Shown: in pieces, positions 50,195 to 62,123 of the stretch | Layout of the letters: the number at the start of each line of letters is the position of its first letter | Numbering within the stretch: position 1 is the first letter of the stretch | Source of the DNA: Burhinus oedicnemus | Taxonomy: Eukaryota > Chordata > Aves > Charadriiformes > Burhinidae | Direction of reading: 5' to 3' | Assembly (NCBI GenBank): GCA_008921705.1 | Contig: VFFE01007583.1 | Location: forward strand, 3,469,622-3,533,621 | DNA: 64,000 nucleotides | Program-made: the position numbers and the translations under genes | The notes under the pieces: model-generated | Databases searched by the model: none | What the model was told of the DNA's origin: nothing | Seen by the model: only the letters and a program-made list of their open reading frames with translations

Positions 50195-50262
50195 GAAATA
50201 AAACAAAAATGGTCCTTACGTGTTCTTCGTGTCATGAAACCTTGAAGGTGTTTGCAGCTAAG
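50195..50262 (+). CDS. weak candidate plus-strand exon carrying a start codon
   Basis: After a T run, the acceptor AAAATCTTTTCAG precedes a 14-base leader and an ATG in good context (AAAAATGG) at 50209. Eighteen codons (MVLTCSSCHETLKVFAAK) then run to the excellent donor AAG|GTGAGT in phase 0. The CxxC pair could start a zinc-binding domain. It would suit a gene whose first exon, in the CpG island, is non-coding. It is too short to identify and lies at the edge of an old CR1 remnant, so chance is quite possible. Confidence 0.22.
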
Positions 50263-50269
50263 GTGAGTT

Positions 50270-51980
50270 TTGGGGTAGGAGGGAGAAAAGACTTGGTTTA
50301 CTGTGTTTTGCATTAGAACTGATAGCAGATGCCATTCCAGTCTGGTCTTTGGGCTCAGCCTTATGTCCAGGTTCACTCTGGGCATTTGTTTGATGGTAAC
50401 AGTAAACATGAAACTGATCTTCACTTTCCTGACTTCTGGGGCTTTTGCTTTAGGTTATAGGGAGTGCCTGTGGCAGCATCAGTACATGCTGTGTTTCATT
50501 TCTGAACTTCAATGTCCCTTCTCTGCGTTGCCTGTTCTCGAGTTACTGGGACACCAAGTTAACATCTTCCAGTACACTTGGCAGAACAAAGTCAGAGGAA
50601 TGTAATTCTTGGTTAGAAAACTTGAAGTTCTGCAGCAGAAAGATGAATACAAAATTTCCACGCCTGAGCAAGAAGTCTCAGGCGAGCGTTCCACTAGCAA
50701 AGGAAAAGACCTGGGAAGCTCTTGTGTATCTTTTGCAGTGTTCCTAGCACACCATGAAATGCTGCTTTCTTGTCCAGTTCGAGAACTTGTTTATGAAACC
50801 TAATATTGCCCTGTGAAACTCAACACTTGGCTTCTTAATACTACAGCTTGAGCGATGCTCAATGAGGTGGACGGGGTGCTTTGTGTATCAGCTGTTTCAG
50901 GCGTCGTGAAGTCTAAATACGGCGCTTCCTTAGCTGGCACTTGGAAGCTTCACCCGTTCCCAGGGAGGGGAAAGAAATCTCGGTGTCACGGCGCAATCCT
51001 GTAGCAGATGCATCCTCCAAAAAAATAAATAAAACAGCTGAGTCATTCGTTCGTTCTTTTTCTTCCATGCTGCCGGCCAATCCCAATACCCTTGTATTTC
51101 ACACAGGAGGGAGAAGGCAGACAATACTGTCTTTTATTACTCATACCCTGCAGGACACTATCATCTTCACAAACTACAAGTGGCGTCTGTCTGTCTCCAC
51201 TTCATGGGAGAGATTAACAACAATAAAGGTCAACAATTAAGGTTGTGAAAACCTTTGAATAACTGCAACATCTGCTCTTACACTAGAATAAATAAAATAA
51301 AGCTGGAGCTCTAATTGCCAACAGTGTACTTGCTCATATCTGTTTTGTAATTGTGGGCTTGTGAAATTCATACCGTTAACCGGTCCCTTGCCAACCAACG
51401 CGAATGACCCACGGTCGGTGCAAGAAGTGGTTTGCCCAAGAGCTACATGCTGAAGCTGAGGTTGCAGGATGAGAAGTGGGAATCCTGTATAAAATCTGGG
51501 GCACTGAGAAACCTTGCCATGGCGGTGGTGGTCAGGTGGCTCCTGAGGTGGCCGTGGGATGTAGTTGGCCCCTCACCTCGGCCATGGCAGTTGACCCCCT
51601 GAATTTCCCAGTCCATTTCAGTGTCAAATAAAACTGGTTTTCCTAAACTGCTGTTGACTCTAACTGATTTTACTCTTGCTTTGAGACAGAATAGGGTTGT
51701 TGAGGCGTAACTTACTGTGTCTCAACTGACTTGTTTTTTCCGTAAGCCCCTTAAATTTGATCGCAAGAGAGCACCTGAGTGTGTTCTGAGATGGGCATTA
51801 CTGGAAGTAGGCATTGAGGCAGCACTGGAAATAACGGACTTATAATGCATGTGGACCTTTAGTTAATATATCAGGAAAAATCTACAAATTAAATAGAATG
51901 TCCTGAACTTCACTTTACGAGCATTCATTCAGATAAAGCTATTTTGGTATAAAGGAATATCCTCCTATGGATGAAATAGA
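50270..51980. other. intron-like, unassigned
   Basis: No supported gene. Several AATAAA words occur (for example near 51287 and 51625), but no terminal exon is associated with them. A moderately GC-rich stretch lies at 51400-51600. Confidence 0.5.
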
Positions 51981-51984
51981 CTAT

Positions 51985-52262
51985 TTCAGTTGGAAGGAAC
52001 CTAAAATGATAATCTAGTCCAGCTACCTGACTGTTTCAGGGCTGACCAAAAGTTAAAGCATGTTGTTAAGGGCACTGTTCAAATGCCTCTTAAACACTAA
52101 CAGGCATGGGGCATCGACCACCTCTCTAGGAAGCCTGTTCCAGCATTTGATCACCTCTTGGTAAAGAAACGTTTCCTAATATCTAGTCTGAACCTTCCCT
52201 GACACAGCTTTGAACTATTCCCATGCGTCCTGTCACTGGGTACCAGGGAGAAGGTTTCCAGT
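51985..52262 (-). mobile_element. CR1 LINE, 3' portion, antisense
   Basis: Antisense CR1 beginning TCAGTTGGAAGGAACCTAAA, the reverse complement of the CR1 3' end. It continues through AATCTAGTCCAGCTACCTGA, AGGGCACTGTTCAAATGCCT, CATGGGGCATCGACCACCTC, AAGCCTGTTCCAGCATTTGA and GTCACTGGGTACCAGGGAGA. About 280 bases, truncated, with no ORF. Confidence 0.93.
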
Positions 52263-54317
52263 AAGTAGGAGTCACATACTTACTTCATTTTGCCTGACCG
52301 TACAGGGCAATTTCTTAACTTTGCTCATCATTTGCTGTGCAGATGTGTTGTACCTTCCTTCCAGAGAATGAAAACTTCAGTGCTGCTCAAGTGCTGGGAG
52401 CTGGAGCCTAGTCCTTGGCACACATGGCCTCTACAGAGGGAATGGTTTGTGTTCTGACTTGATGCAGGAGTGGAGTGATTCTGCTCTTCCCAGGGCTCTT
52501 TTTGTGTGTTTAAAAGCACGTCTCATGAGGCATTAAACCTTAAAAGGCTTAACCTGCAAGACAGAGAACTGTATCAAAAGACTGTTGGGGATCTGTCATC
52601 AGAGTCTGGTAGAAAACAGCCATGCCTGTCTATCCCTCAGACCATGGGAGAAATTCAGCTGTGTTGTTCCTTGGTTTGGTCCTTGGTTTTCTCATCGCTT
52701 GGTAGTGGTTTTCTACTACTCTGCATTTCTTTACTCTAGCTGCAAGATCTTTTCTGGCCTTGCTGCTACTTGCAGTCATGGGAAAAATTATATCTATGTT
52801 TTTCCTGCCGCTTGCTTCACCGTTCTGAGTGGTCCCACTGAGACTGACCAGAGTGCTGTATTGGGTAACGTGCTGTTGCACTTCAGCAGCAGGGTATGAG
52901 CGTATGCCTGTAGCTTAGGACACAACACTGGGAAGACTTATAACTGGGAGCGTCTCTGGGAACCACAGTTATCTTCCCCCGCCATGGAGAAGAGCACTTC
53001 TTCCCTGCGAAGTAGCCTTCTCAAACCTGGTTCTTCAGAGGCATCCAGCTTCAATGAGCTTCTGCTTCTGCCTTGTGTTCTGTAGGGAAAACTTTTTTGG
53101 TTTGTGTAGTGAAGAGGTTCTCATTTAGTTAAATGAGACAGTCCATGTGAAAATTCTGCTGCTTATTTTAGGCTATTGACTCATATGGGTTACTGAACTA
53201 GAAAAGACACCTAGGTGAAGGTGTTGCAGAAAACAAACATGTGATGGCCATAGTATAATTTACTAAGACCAACAATGCCGTAAAGAGGAGAGAGTGTCAG
53301 ACATTGGTGCCGAGTTCTGTGGTACTGCTGCACATTTGAAGTGTGTGTGTGGATATTACAAGCTAAGGATCTTTCCGAGATCTGTAAGCTTCAGAGCCTC
53401 AAGTGAAGGAAATATTCACCCTTTTCCAGTGACAGAAAGTAGCGTGAAAGACTGTGGTAAGTATTTGTCTAAAGCAGTGTCTTCATGCAGAACTGGGTTT
53501 TACTAAAGTCGTACTGCTAATTAGCGAGGCTGAAATGAAAATCAAGACTTTTCTGGTGCGTCTGTCAAATTGATTCTCTTAATGATGAGTGAATGCTTTT
53601 ATAGATCAAAATACAAAGGAACAAAAAAGAAACTATTGAACTGCTGTTTCATCCATTAAGAGTAGCAATTGGAAACTTCACATTTTTGATATTCAGAGTG
53701 GCTTTTGCAAGGGAGCTTATCAGCTACTTTTTTGATAAATCTTTTGTCACACTGCAGTGTATTTTGGGAGGGGGGAGAACTTTTTTGAAGAGCAAAGCAT
53801 GAACAGAATCTGTGCCTTAAACAGCAAAGGAAATTCAGGAAAGAGGACTGAGCTAGACTTCTATTTTTTTATTATTTTTTATGAGTTGGAGCATTCACAA
53901 CAATGAATTCTGCCATGTCGGCTGAAGGAATTATCTTTTGCTTTCTGTACTGCTTCTAAAAAAGCTTTTAATCTACTTACTGAGTTCACATACACATCAG
54001 TGCGTGTGTGTAATATGCAGGTATATACACACAAAGTGAAATTAAACCCTAAAAGTTGCTGGGAGAAGCTGAAGCTTTGTCAGGACTGACTTCTGCAGTA
54101 CAGAGACTAAGAGTCAGGATGCTGTGGAACTGGTGTGGTGTGACTGTCAGTCTTGTTCAGGGATGCTGAGAGTTTGAAGTTACAGTGCTGGATACTGGGG
54201 AGGAATTCCTCTGGCTGGTTTTGAGTGTCTAGATGGTGGATGTCCACATCTGAGCCCAGTTTTCTAAATTCCCTTTGCAGTCAATGGAGAGAACCAGGCA
54301 CTGCAGTGGTGTGCTTC

Positions 54318-54365
54318 ACTGAATCGTGTAGGGGCCTTTTGAGATCATGTAGTCCAAACCCCAGC
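54318..54365 (-). mobile_element. possible CR1 3' scrap
   Basis: TTTTGAGATCATGTAGTCCA followed by AACCCC resembles the antisense CR1 3' end (GATCATCTAGTCCAACCCC). It is only about 50 bases and diverged. Confidence 0.4.
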
Positions 54366-57300
54366 TTCCTCTGACCTCTTCTAGATAGCTGCCTTGGAAT
54401 GAGATGAACTGCGAGTAAGGAGTGCCTGTTTATCTTCCTGACTGATGTGACAGTGCAGGGGTGTACATTTTCCCTCTGCCCTGTACATGTACTGCATAGG
54501 GCATGTGACTTACTTTCTTCTTATCCTGTAATAGAATTGTGGTCAGCTCTGGACATAGCCTGGATGTTGATTTGTTTCTGTGGGCAACGTAAAATTTTAC
54601 AGGCTTGTAGAACGGTGTTGTGGATGGGGACACTTACGTGCTGTCTTCTCTCTCCTTTCTACTGCTGCCAGTACCACTTGAGGAACCTTGGGGGTGGGAG
54701 AATGCAGGTGGGACCTGTGTGTGGGTTCCAGGGTTGGAGTACAGGTGTTTTGGGGTTTAAAATATGTTGATACGTAGGCTGAGAAATTATGGAAGGCACT
54801 TTGGCTACATCTGGAACCTACACCCTTTGAGAACAAACGTTCCCCTTCAACGGCTCTGTAGTCTGAAGGTTAACTAGGAATTTTTCTTGTTTAATGCATA
54901 TCTGGTTAACCTCCAGTGCTGGTGACGTTCACTGTTTCATGCCTCTGTTAAATAGTCTTATAAGGCCTGAAACAACAGATTTCCTTTATGGCACCCTGAA
55001 AGAACAGGGAAGTAGATCTTAATGTAGGTGGCTTGGCAAAATATTCTAGTCAAGTCAAGTATTTGGCCTGCTACCCAGCCTTCGATATGTAATCTTTGGG
55101 TGCTGCCAAAATACCATTCTAATTAAGCTGACATAGTCTATGAAGCCTGGGTGGTATTACTTCAGTTTTCTTTCCTGTGCTTTCCAACACTGCATTTTGA
55201 AAGGGCTGATGGAAGCTGTGACACTTGCAACCTCACCATAGTCTTCATTAAGCTGGGATTTTGGTCACCTTGTGACCTTCAGGATCAAAGGAAGGAATAT
55301 TCTCTTTCTTCCTCTCTCTGCAGGTGCAAGTTAATAGCAATAAATAAATGTACACTAATGCACATGGAACATGTGATAGGTTGGCCAGACTTCAGTTTTC
55401 TGTTGAACATTAACACATTAACCCTTCTACAAAATATTAACCTGTTCTGTAAGTTTATTTTCTGTTTTGTTGACACTTAGTTGGAAAAGCTATGCCCTGT
55501 TTGTCCCGGGGTGGTATATTTGCAAGTAGGTCAACATACTTACTTTTGGGATGTCAGATTGAAACTGTTTTCCAAGGACTGAAAACTGTAAGGGTGTAAG
55601 AAAGGCTTTTGCATTTCCTGTCTCCTTTTTTTAATTTTTTTTTTTTAAAGAAATTCCCAGCCTGTGTTCAAGAATAGAGCACCAGTAACATTTTAGTTGT
55701 GTGCTGCAGCACTGATTGCCTGCTGCTAACTGTAGGCCACCCGTGGATTTGGAGCTTGCGTGTTGCATAATACCAGCAAATACATCTGAGATTACAAAAT
55801 GGTCTCTTTGCTCTAAGAAGAGATTGTTGTGATTTGTTAGTAAGGCAGTGTGAAAATGCACATGAGGTATCTATGACATCAGTATCTTAAAACTGCAAGT
55901 CGTTTTTTTGCAATTAAGTATACTCTGGCACTGCTGGTGCTTCATTGCATAGGAGTGAATGAGTGCAGTCTCCAAATTGTGTACTCCAAGTTGGACTGGT
56001 GCAATTTTTATGTTCCACTCAATCAAGGGTGTGTGTATCACTTTAGTTGTCTTTGAGTTATCCTTTGCACTTCTTGCACTTCTTTACTATATCTCTCTTG
56101 AATAAGATGAGATTTTCTGTTTGACTCGAGCAACAGAGTGTTTGCTGGAATTGCCCCCTTGCATTCTGTGCAACTAGAAGCAGAGTTGGCCGTTGTCTGC
56201 GTGCTTGGAGTTGATGTAGTCCAGGGCTTGCGTGCATGGTTGAGTTACTCATGGCTTTAATTAGTTATCGCTTACCAGCTATACTATGGTAACACCTACC
56301 CTGCTGTGTGTGAGAGGTAAAATGGGTTTGCTTCTTTTACTATTTACTACTATTACTTACTCCTTTGCTGCATTTCAGCTGATTTGTGCTGTCTTTTATC
56401 TTAATTGTTTGAACGGTTGGATTCTTTAGAATTAACTGTATTTGTCAATATGTCACCGCAAAATCTTTTGGAGGGTAAGTTAATGTACTGCTGGTATTGG
56501 GGAATGCATCTCTGCTCACAGCATGTAATTTTTTCAGAGGCTAGGCAGAAAGGATTTCTTTTGAGCATTCTAACCATGCGAACAAGAGGTATATTGAGAG
56601 TAACCTGTGCACTTAAGTGTACCTCTTACGGTATCTCATCTTAGTGAGTAGCATGCTGTTTGAATTGAAATGTCTTAACTTGCCCTCCAGCTTCAACCGT
56701 TTATGTGGTATTAGACAATGTAAATAAACTAGTGCTTATTCACAGACATAAATTATAGATAACTGTAAAAGCCTCTGTCAATTGATTTGCTTTAAAAACA
56801 TGAACCTTGCTGTCTAAATAAAAGCTTTTGATAATCCTAGTTAATAACTCTTCAAAAAAAATCTTGTACTAAGAGAGCAGCAAGTGACATATGTATGTTT
56901 ACTGTGTTAACTATCAGTGTTAAGCCCTGTAAATCATCAAAATGAAAAACCTGTCTAATGTCCTTGCTCCACAACTATGTTTTTTTAAATCCAGGAAAAG
57001 TATTTTCAGCCACCTGAAAATTTCAGAGGTCAGGAGAGACCTAGGGAGGAATGTGGACGGTGTTGATAGATACCTGTCTGTAGCTTTCTATGCACGAGCA
57101 TGGGTTTTAGTTTTGAGGTCAGTCTTATGTGTTACAGAAAACCAGCAGGTTTGGTGAGGAGCTTTACTGAGCTCCTTGCATAAATCTTACCAAGAAGGAA
57201 ACTTCCTTGTAAAAAGCATCCAAGCAAAGAAAAATAGGCTGTGAATAACTGTAATGATCGATGAATAGATCGTTTGGATGAAACAGACTTAAAATGCTTG

Positions 57301-58695
57301 AAAAACTGATCAGTGGGTCATGTGATAAAAGACTGCCTTTTGTTCTTTGTTGCTTTCTTTTTATATATCTTTGTCTTTTGCATCAGTCAGAAGGGGAGGA
57401 AAGGCTTCTGCACGCTCTGGAAGATTCTCCTCTAAAGTAGAGGAGTATTGCAGAGAAATGAGGGAACGGAAACCGGGAACAGGGTATAGGTTCTGTAGGT
57501 TGCTACTCTGATTTGAGACACCCTCTGTCGCACCTGCCTATATGTGTTTCAACTATTTGCTTTCCTAACTTCTGTTGTTTGTTTTGTTTTGAGGCTGTAA
57601 AGGTTACAATGGTGGGGAGCATCCTGCCATCTCGTCACCTTAGTAAAGGGAGCTTGAGTGAGTCGGGTAAATCTTTCTAGTGTAGTGCTTAGGGGTAGGC
57701 ATGTAGATTAAATTGTGGTTTCAACCAGAATTTCTAATGATCTGACTTCCTTCAACAAATACGCATTGTACAGAGGCTGATAAACTTGCTCTATTCGTAT
57801 AGGAATTAGGTAGAAAAATGTCTTGTATGTAGTTTAGTCTCTGGGTTGGGGGTCTAGAGCCATTGGGTTTCGAATACCTCCCCTGTGCAGGGGGAAGGAC
57901 CATTCACACCAGTGGTGGGTTGAAAGCATACAGGCTTATTAGTGTGTTGGGTACAAAAAGCAATGCTTTGGTAAGTATGCAACAAAACCAGACTTCAAGT
58001 CGGTACCATAAGAGGAAAGTAAATGCCTTCTAGAAACTGCAACTTTATATTTTGTTTGGAGACTTACCCAAATGTTTATCTTCTGTGAGATGCCTGGAAA
58101 GCAGTAATTCTCATGGACATGCAGTAGGAAAGGTTTGCCAGCTCCTAATGGCAGTAAACAAAGAAAATGAAAGTTCACAGGTTGCCTTGGCCAATGTAAT
58201 AGTTTGCTGCCACTGGAAAGGGGTGATCCTGTTCCCTTCTGTCTTGCTCGTGCTCTCCTGCCATTCACATTGCGCCAGCTGAGCTGCTTGTCAGATCTAA
58301 GTTCATTGCACTTGCTTCCTTAGCAGAAAACTAACACAGCAAAACAAATGAGTGAATTAACACAACAGAAAATTACTTTTTTTTTTTTTTCCCCCGCAAG
58401 CTGAACTCATTAAGGACCATACATGGCACAAAAGGAGGAGGAGGAGGGAGTGCCATGAAGTTGCTGGGAGGAAGTGGAGGAAGAAAGCAGAGCAAGGGCT
58501 GATGAAGAGAGTGGGATGTCTGTCCTGTTCTTGGCAGTAACAAGCTATTAAATCATCTTAGCTGTTGTATAACTTCATTCGAAGTCTTCAGGTTGGATAG
58601 TAAGAGCCTAAAATAACAGAAGGAAATAATTATTTAGATAGCTTCCCAAAATTACAAAATGTTGGATTCCGTGTTATGAGAAATGTGACTAGACT

Positions 58696-58713
58696 GGGGG
58701 GGCGCGGGGGGGG
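58696..58713. repeat. G-rich tract
   Basis: A run of seven G and a run of eight G separated by CGC. This is simple low-complexity sequence with quadruplex potential, followed by a purine-rich stretch. Confidence 0.8.
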
Positions 58714-61700
58714 AGAGAAAAGGAAAGAAAATGACAACACAGAGGATAGAGGCAGTATTTTTTGGTTCTCTGGAAATGAAGAATGTAGTAAGGAAGTGTA
58801 CATACAAAATTAGAGACCATTAGTCACGGCATTTTCAGCTGAAGCTATCCTTGGGCTGCCTCACTGTGTATCTCTTGTCCCAGTCATGCATCTATGGACC
58901 TGCCCTACTTCTGCATATGGCTTGATGATGAGATGAGATTGTGGACTGTACGCTACGTAGTTCTTTATTTCAGTTTCTGTCTAATTAACATTTCGTTTAG
59001 ACTTGGGTACAGTCTGTTTAGTTGTCGAAGTTCCTGCTTCAGAGCTATGGATTTAGCTATTAAGAGGCAGAAGAGGATTTCGAGTGATCAAGGGAGAGAG
59101 TGAAACTGCAGTTTCATAAATATTTCCAAACTTCATTATAGGTTTGTTTTTTAAACTGGAATACTTCCTTCAGGGACAAGGGGGAAAATACTTTCTTAAA
59201 TAGGCAAGGCGCAAAGTAACTATTTTTCTTCAAGAACTTTTTATCCTTGCCGTCAGTGAAGCTGCCCTGTCAGGAGGTGAACATGAATTCACAGGCTATG
59301 AGTCTTCAGGAGCCTTTTCAGAATTCTAGGCAGCTGCAGGAAACCAAAAAATGCTGAACTGCATATATTTTATTTAATTTTATTTGGCAAGACTTAAAGT
59401 GGGATGGCATCAGCTCTTCTGTGCTGCTTCTGAAGTATGTATCTGTTTTGGCTTTCAAAAGCCTGAATTGCTGTTGCCAAGATTCTTCACTTTCTGGCAA
59501 AATTACAATGGCAAATGGCTTCCTTTACAAGGTGTAATATTTAGACTAACAGCTTTGCAATTAAGAATGGCAAAGAGAATTATATTCCCTTTTTTTATAA
59601 GACCAGATTTTTTAGTATGGAATCGTGGGAGTGTTTGGACGTAACTGAAGTGCTTTTGATTGATGATTTATATTTTGAACAGTGCTTTTCATCTTAGTGT
59701 GCAACACTCGCTTGAAATTTTAACTAGAACAATGCTTTGTTTTCAAAGGTATGTTCAAAGTACTACTCTAGCTCAGCAGTTGCTCGATATCATAGACTTT
59801 CAAATGCCTTTGGGGTACATATGTGTAACGAAATGTGTGTGCACGTGCCAACTCGTGCAAGGGCAGTGGAAAGAAATTGGGAAATCTGCAAGTATTCGTA
59901 AATATTATCTAACATTCATTTCAGTAGGCCATCAGGATGTCAACGATAATGTCATTGAATCCTTTGTGGTTGGAGTGTTTGGGGAGGTGTTTAGGAGCAT
60001 CAGGCAAAATACCTTGTAATAAACCAAGTATTGGTTTTCAGTGTGAGAAAACTGGAGACTTTGGGTGTGGGGAGGGATGTTCAGAGCTGGGGAGAGAAGC
60101 AAGTGTGTGTTTGGAGTGAGCAAAATGGAGAAGTGGAAAATAAAAGGATGAATCCAGTCCTCTCTGTTGTTCATTGCACAGGAAGCTTCCAGTAGTAGTT
60201 TGAAGTCAAAGTCTTTTGGTTGTATTTGTTTGCCAGCCTGCACTAGTGAACCTTAGAGTCCTGCTGACCAAGTGATCAGCTTGGGGATAGAGGGCATCCT
60301 CAGACTTGTAAACTGACAGTGTCTCTACCTGAAAACACCAGCAAAAGAGGGGAAACTGCTTTAGAAATCCTTGTACATGGTGATTGCTAAAGCTATGATC
60401 GAATCTGCTGGCAAACGCCTGTGCTGCCAAGGGTGCTTTAGGATCTAGTCTCCTTGGTCCAGCCAGCTATGGGATCTGGCAGCACTTTCTTTTCCAGCCC
60501 GCATGGTCAGGCTTCTTTCTTGTGAGAAGTTGTGTGGATCTTGTCCTTGCCTGGAAAAGCACATCTGGGTCCCATGTTTTAAATGCATCTGGGGACACTG
60601 TTAGCTGTCAGGTCTTTCAAGTGTAGGAAATTCACTGGCATGCCTCATGCTGCTCGTATCCAAATCGTATTTCCATTGTAACTATGGCAATAGGAGTAGA
60701 CCAATAAGAAAGTGTAAGTGTGTGTGTCCTCATGCCCTGTGTTGGTGTAGTGGAGATGCATCCATTTAACTTCCTTATCTTGAAGCCATCTGAAGAGATC
60801 TCACAGATTACTTTTTGTGTGGACCAACAAGACGGTTTTTTTTTTCCCTGGCTCTTCAAGATGTTAACTTAAAAGTCCAGTAGAGTTGACCCAGACAGTG
60901 CTGAAGGTGACTTAGGGGAGAATATTGTATGAACTCAGTTGTTTTAAGACTTCGTTCTAATTTCTTATAAAAATCCAGGTTTGGTCTGCTAAGCCTCATG
61001 CCATAGTGTGGGGAGAAATGAAATAGTGACATTGAATGTCTGAGACAGTAAAAGATATGTAAAAGAGAGGGAAAGATTTTTAATCTGTATGTTATACCTG
61101 AGGTTTTGGAGAAAGGCCCTTAGGTAGGTCAAAATTTAAGGCTATATCAAAGCTTTTTTTCCCCCCTCCTTCTTCTTCAGTTTCAGAAAAGAGAACATTA
61201 CAGAAGAAAAATAATGAAATACCCAGGACTTGAAAGCGAATAGCATTCAACAAATTTGTTAAGTTACCTTTCATGAAAGAGCATAACTCCAGTTTTCAAG
61301 AGCTCTGGAGCTTGTCTTGCAACTCTGCCAGGTTAAAATATTTTCTTTTTTTCCTCCTCCTGTTCCTAACTAATCTGCAAGTGATTGCGTTTTAAAAATT
61401 ATTTTTCTCTTGAATTTTAAGACTTTGACAGATGGCACATGTAGAACCTGGAAAACTTCCTGAATTGGCAGAGTGACCATACCCCTGCCATCTTCCTACC
61501 ACAGTATCTGTAGGTGCGTAGGCTGTCTGTGCTTCCAGAGTGCTGGGTGAGATACCGTTTCCTCTGCTGGGAATATGCAGAGAGCAAGTGATAAATCAAA
61601 AGCCTACCTAGTGACAGGCTTAATTTGTCGTTAATAGATAACTTAACCTACTGGTTAGGTGGGTAATTTGATCGTGACTAGAAACAACTCGTTCAGAGCA

Positions 61701-61917
61701 GCAACAGCGGTAATCTCCAGGATGCGCACCCGCAGTGTTTTCCACGTGGGATGAATATCAGTCTTTGTTTAGATGGTGTGAGTTGGTTTAACAATCTTGG
61801 GAGACTGAGATGTCAAAGCTACGCCTCACAATAGACTATTCTTTAGGCTAGAGAATATCATACCAAACCTGAATCTTGTGACCTTTGAAACTTGGTTTAT
61901 TGTGACTGTCCTTTCAG

Positions 61918-62123
61918 GGACTTTGTCCAAGGAAGACCTCTTAAGCCAACGGAAGCACATGAAGTCGCTTGGTTTTGAGTGTGCACAGGCAGGCTGGCTC
62001 AGTGCTGCACGGCGGTTGTTCTTGCCACTGAATGTCCTGAGTTTTGTTACAGTGATTGACTACATAGCTTGTTTTCTATTTACAATCCTTTGGAGCTTCC
62101 CTCCCCTACCTAAGGTGTTTTAG
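61918..62123 (+). CDS. weak candidate plus-strand exon
   Basis: A strong acceptor (TTTATTGTGACTGTCCTTTCAG) opens a segment with one long frame. After two bases it reads TLSKEDLLSQRKHMKSLGF, then a hydrophobic stretch (VLSFVTVIDYIACFLFTILW) that could span a membrane, then PPLPKVF and a TAG at 62121-62123. A poor donor AAG|GTGTTT lies just before the stop. It could be a terminal exon, or chance in T-rich DNA, since T-rich plus strands readily give hydrophobic frames. No family is recognised. Confidence 0.18.

Noticed and set aside
53294..53506. Plus-strand frame containing a GTAAGT donor after TESSVKDC
   Set aside because: No acceptor with a pyrimidine tract gives an exon of reasonable size in that frame. 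Likely chance.
56430..56474. 45-base plus-strand segment between ATTCTTTAG and GTAAGT (LTVFVNMSPQNLLE)
   Set aside because: Short, with a weak pyrimidine tract, no neighbouring exons and no identifiable product.
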